Part shown: positions 9,196 through 11,300 of the stretch, piece by piece
Numbering within the stretch: the first letter of the stretch is position 1
How the letters are laid out: each line of letters starts with the position of its first letter
NCBI RefSeq assembly: GCF_000003605.2
Contig: NW_003122446.1
Span: forward strand, 36,493 to 47,792
DNA length: 11,300 nt
Direction: 5' to 3'
Source: Saccoglossus kowalevskii
Taxonomy: Eukaryota > Hemichordata > Enteropneusta > Harrimaniidae
Notes under the pieces: model-generated
Told to the model about the DNA's origin: nothing
Database searches by the model: none
Seen by the model: the letters and a program-made list of their open reading frames with translations, nothing else
Position numbers and translations under genes: made by a program

Positions 9196-10023
9196 AACAC
9201 CCTGATTTCCAAACATTTAATTTTAGGCAGTTTCCTGTCAGAAAAAAACTGCCGCTTCTTGTTTGGTTTCCATGTTTTCTTAGTTATCGTCGTTATTTTT
9301 AGTTTCATTGCTATCGATAAAATGTATTGAGCCATTCAGTTTCGATAAATGTAATTATTCAAATTCCATTCTAACCACGAAATTGGTTCATTCTGTTTAG
9401 CTACATCCTAGTCCCAAATCGACAATCGTGATTGGACTATGACATAAATACATGTACGTATATTTCTAATTAAAGTCATGTGCACAATGCTTGATTTGTG
9501 GGCATACTGGCAGTAAAATGGCCACCAGTCGGCCGTATTGAATTGGCTCTTGAAACAAATGTATGTGAGTATGTGTGATATTATGTATGATTCGTTCGGT
9601 CATTTTGAGTCGGACTTTTGAAACCAAATGACCTGCATTAAGGTTCTATGATGTCAATGAGATCCCCAGAAACGCACGATTTTATGAGTTTTCAGCACAA
9701 AATGGCTGTCATTTGGCTATCTTGCATTGGATGATAAAAAGAATGCGAGTACATCGGTTCAGACATATCTGAGAATGGCAGACAATAAAGCGAAATGTTA
9801 ATGCATGTCCAAGTATGAACAAAACCTGTCAAACATACGACTAAGATATGATTTCGAAATTCTAGAATTTCTCGATTTAATGAATTATTAGTCGTGAAAT
9901 GGACGCCATTTGAATACTTTTATTTTGAAAACAAAACAAATGCACGTGTATATGTTTTCGAAGATGTAATATAAATGTGTGTAATGTAAACGTGATCAGT
10001 AAGGGCATGTTCGAGATAAAGGT

Positions 10024-10048
10024 GCATGGGTAAACGCGCATGGGTAAA
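10024..10048 (+). repeat. Short direct duplication GCATGGGTAAA in the right arm
   Basis: The 11-mer occurs at 10024-10034 and again at 10038-10048. The left arm has the second copy only, with a GCTGTGGAC-like word in place of the first. This local copy event happened after the arms diverged and resembles template slippage. Confidence 0.6.
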
Positions 10049-10068
10049 ATTATAATTTGGAGATTGAA

Positions 10069-10141
10069 GCATTATAAAATTATTACTTACTTATTATTAA
10101 ATATTTTTTAGAAACATTGCGATGCGAGAGTGACACATGTG
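10069..10141. other. ~70-nt segment present only in the right arm
   Basis: Compared with the left arm (junction near 1161-1163), about 70 extra bases lie between the shared words GATTGAA and TCTTTGGTG. The segment is AT-rich and ends in a 12-bp palindrome, GACACATGTGTC (10132-10143). Related words ATGTTTC and ATGCTTC at its ends could have mediated a deletion on the left instead of an insertion on the right. Confidence 0.7.
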
Positions 10142-10338
10142 TCTTTGGTGTAGACCTCGATCACGTTACTAATAAAAATAATGGTAAAATAAATGTGTCG
10201 TATTCTATTCTGCGTTGTTATATAAGCAAGCACTGTGCAAGAAATATAATTAAATGACTGTATGACTATTTGCTGTTGTAGCTGGGTCAAATGAATTCTA
10301 CGTTTGATTTTTCCTAAAAAAATCACTGGAACGAATGC

Positions 10339-10671
10339 GTGCTTCAACGTTCTCATAAAGTATTACGTGCGATGAAAGGCCGCGGCGTAATATCTAATAT
10401 AACACCTGAGTTTTTTATCCATGAATATAAGGACCCCGTAATAAGCAAGTTGTTAACCAAATTAATCAGACTCTCACTGACGCAAAAGAAAATCGGCGTG
10501 TTTCACGGCCCACTAGCGAACACTGGTTTAATTTTTGAAAAAAAATATGTTTTTTATCTTGGCCTCCCTCCCCGAGTAAACAATTTAAAAAGAAATCAGG
10601 CAGCACTGTTGCTCCATTACATACACATTTTAGTCCCGCGGAAGCAATTCAGACACCTTTTCACAAATTGA
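10339..10671 (+). other. Unidentified 110-codon open frame, right copy
   Basis: This is the counterpart of 630-998. The shorter run of A at about 10315-10321 (seven instead of eight) puts the upstream part out of frame, and there is no ATG before the conserved part. A splice-acceptor-like TGCTGTTGTAG precedes it at 10271-10281, but the frame directly after that site meets a TGA before reaching this open stretch. No family is recognised. Confidence 0.25.
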
Positions 10672-11052
10672 TTGTATGTCGTACAATTATTCGCAGCGTG
10701 GGTCCCGGCTAGGAAACGTAATGAATTGGATATCGATCAAAATTACACATCTGATAATTATAGTGCCTATAGCGATGTGCCAACTACAATAACTAACGTA
10801 CGCTGTTACTGACCATTGAATACTGTATTTCCTGAATGAAAAGCTCTTAATAGTATCCTATTACTGGGGCTTGTATGTATAAAAACAGGGGGCATAGTGA
10901 TTGAAAATCAATATTTACATGCACTTTAATGTAAACAAATAACTGTAACTGTGAAGTTTTAGGTTCAACATATTATACAGTTATGTAATTAATATGTGAT
11001 GACCTTCACAAAACGCAAATAAACTCAGTGATTATATTGCTCTGTATTTGCA

Positions 11053-11298
11053 CTATCTGAATAAAAACTTTGCACATGCAGTTCTTATCTCATTACGAAA
11101 GAGAGTCACGCGAGGGATTTTTGCCCCAAATATAAATAGTGCTCCATTCTCAACCGCTACGTCAACTGTGGACTTCACATTAGAGTCGATTGGGACAGCG
11201 ACTGGGACAATATTTGAGGGTAAACCCAATCTCGTGGCCCAGTCTTTCTCAACAAGATCTCGGCACCATTTGAGAATATGGTCTAAACTGAAACGTCT
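11053..11298 (-). CDS. Open frame entering from the right edge (unidentified exon, intact copy)
   Basis: This is the mirror of 3-248. Here the frame is uninterrupted for 81 codons from the edge to TAG at 11055-11053, with TGG where the left copy has TGA. No start codon or acceptor is visible, so the exon must begin beyond 11300. No strong donor precedes the stop, which would suit a terminal exon. Candidate GT sites inside it have poor context. A possible kinship with the AAA-lid region of midasin (a ribosome-assembly ATPase) rests only on a short FSLDHILKWC-like helix and a later NGALFIFGA stretch, and should be treated as a guess. An overlapping frame on the other strand is also open to the edge, but it lacks the G-first codon pattern. 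Confidence 0.45.
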   Translation of the reverse strand, partial: RRFSLDHILKWCRDLVEKDWATRLGLPSNIVPVAVPIDSNVKSTVDVAVENGALFIFGAKIPRVTLFRNEIRTACAKFLFR

Positions 11299-11300
11299 GT

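Larger units (their letters stand above)
8921..10338 (+). other. Intron-like part of the right arm, no exon found
   Basis: This is the counterpart of 1011-2338, with its own indels (GT repeat at 9184, the extra segment at 10069-10141, the duplication at 10024-10048). The acceptor-like site TATTTTTTAG near 10111 leads to a stop within 14 codons in the required phase. Confidence 0.6.
8319..11300 (-). repeat. Right arm of a ~3 kb inverted repeat
   Basis: This is the mirror of 1-2951. The inner limit is sharp: from 8319 outward the sequence matches the left arm, while bases before 8319 have no counterpart there. It is about 30 nt longer than the left arm. It has an extra ~70 nt (10069-10141) and a few smaller insertions, and it lacks about 32 nt near the GT repeat at 9184-9195, 11 nt in the exon and 5 nt near 9930. 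The arms are too diverged to be a simple hairpin or sequencing fold-back artefact. Confidence 0.96.

Noticed and set aside
1-11300. Sequencing fold-back or assembly artefact as the explanation for the palindrome
   Set aside because: The arms differ by many substitutions and indels and have different junctions with the spacer, which a simple fold-back artefact would not produce. Collapse of two haplotypes cannot be fully excluded from sequence alone.

Overview
This window looks like animal nuclear DNA: AT-rich, gene-poor, with one clear exon that starts with a signal peptide and ends at a consensus GTAAGT splice donor. The exon encodes the start of an ANF/natriuretic-peptide-receptor type ligand-binding domain, as found in receptor guanylyl cyclases. 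These are a metazoan family. A marine invertebrate such as a mollusc or another lophotrochozoan would fit, but the sequence alone does not fix the taxon.

The layout is a large imperfect palindrome. A left arm (1-2951) and a right arm (8319-11300) are reverse complements of each other, and they enclose a spacer of about 5.4 kb with no convincing gene. The arms pair right to the window edges: base 2 pairs with base 11299. Counted by eye, identity is about 99% over the outermost 1 kb and over the shared exon. It is about 96%, with several indels, in the stretch around 1150-1850 and its mirror.

Each arm carries two gene pieces. (a) The receptor exon is divergent in the two copies: minus strand on the left, plus strand on the right, each reading outward. 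The left copy (3047-2345) is intact, with ATG, signal peptide, disulfide loop, donor, and a plausible promoter upstream (TATA-like box and NRF-1-like site). The right copy lost its promoter and signal peptide at the duplication breakpoint and carries an 11-nt deletion that shifts the frame. (b) At the outer edge of each arm an open frame with a coding-like codon pattern reads inward from outside the window. It is open on the right (11298-11053) and broken by an in-frame TGA on the left (3-248). The damage is therefore reciprocal. A third, unidentified open frame of about 110-122 codons (630-998 and its mirror) shows no sign of protein-level constraint.

The spacer holds a perfect 41-nt copy of part of the receptor exon (6153-6193), a 16-nt match to the arm, a few hairpins, and a weak candidate two-exon plus-strand gene (3875-4064 joined to 6910-7118). 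The rest shows nothing recognisable. No transposase, reverse transcriptase, rRNA, tRNA or CRISPR was seen. The main question the window raises is whether this is a segmental inverted duplication inside a receptor guanylyl cyclase locus, or a mobile element with very long inverted repeats that carries host exons.
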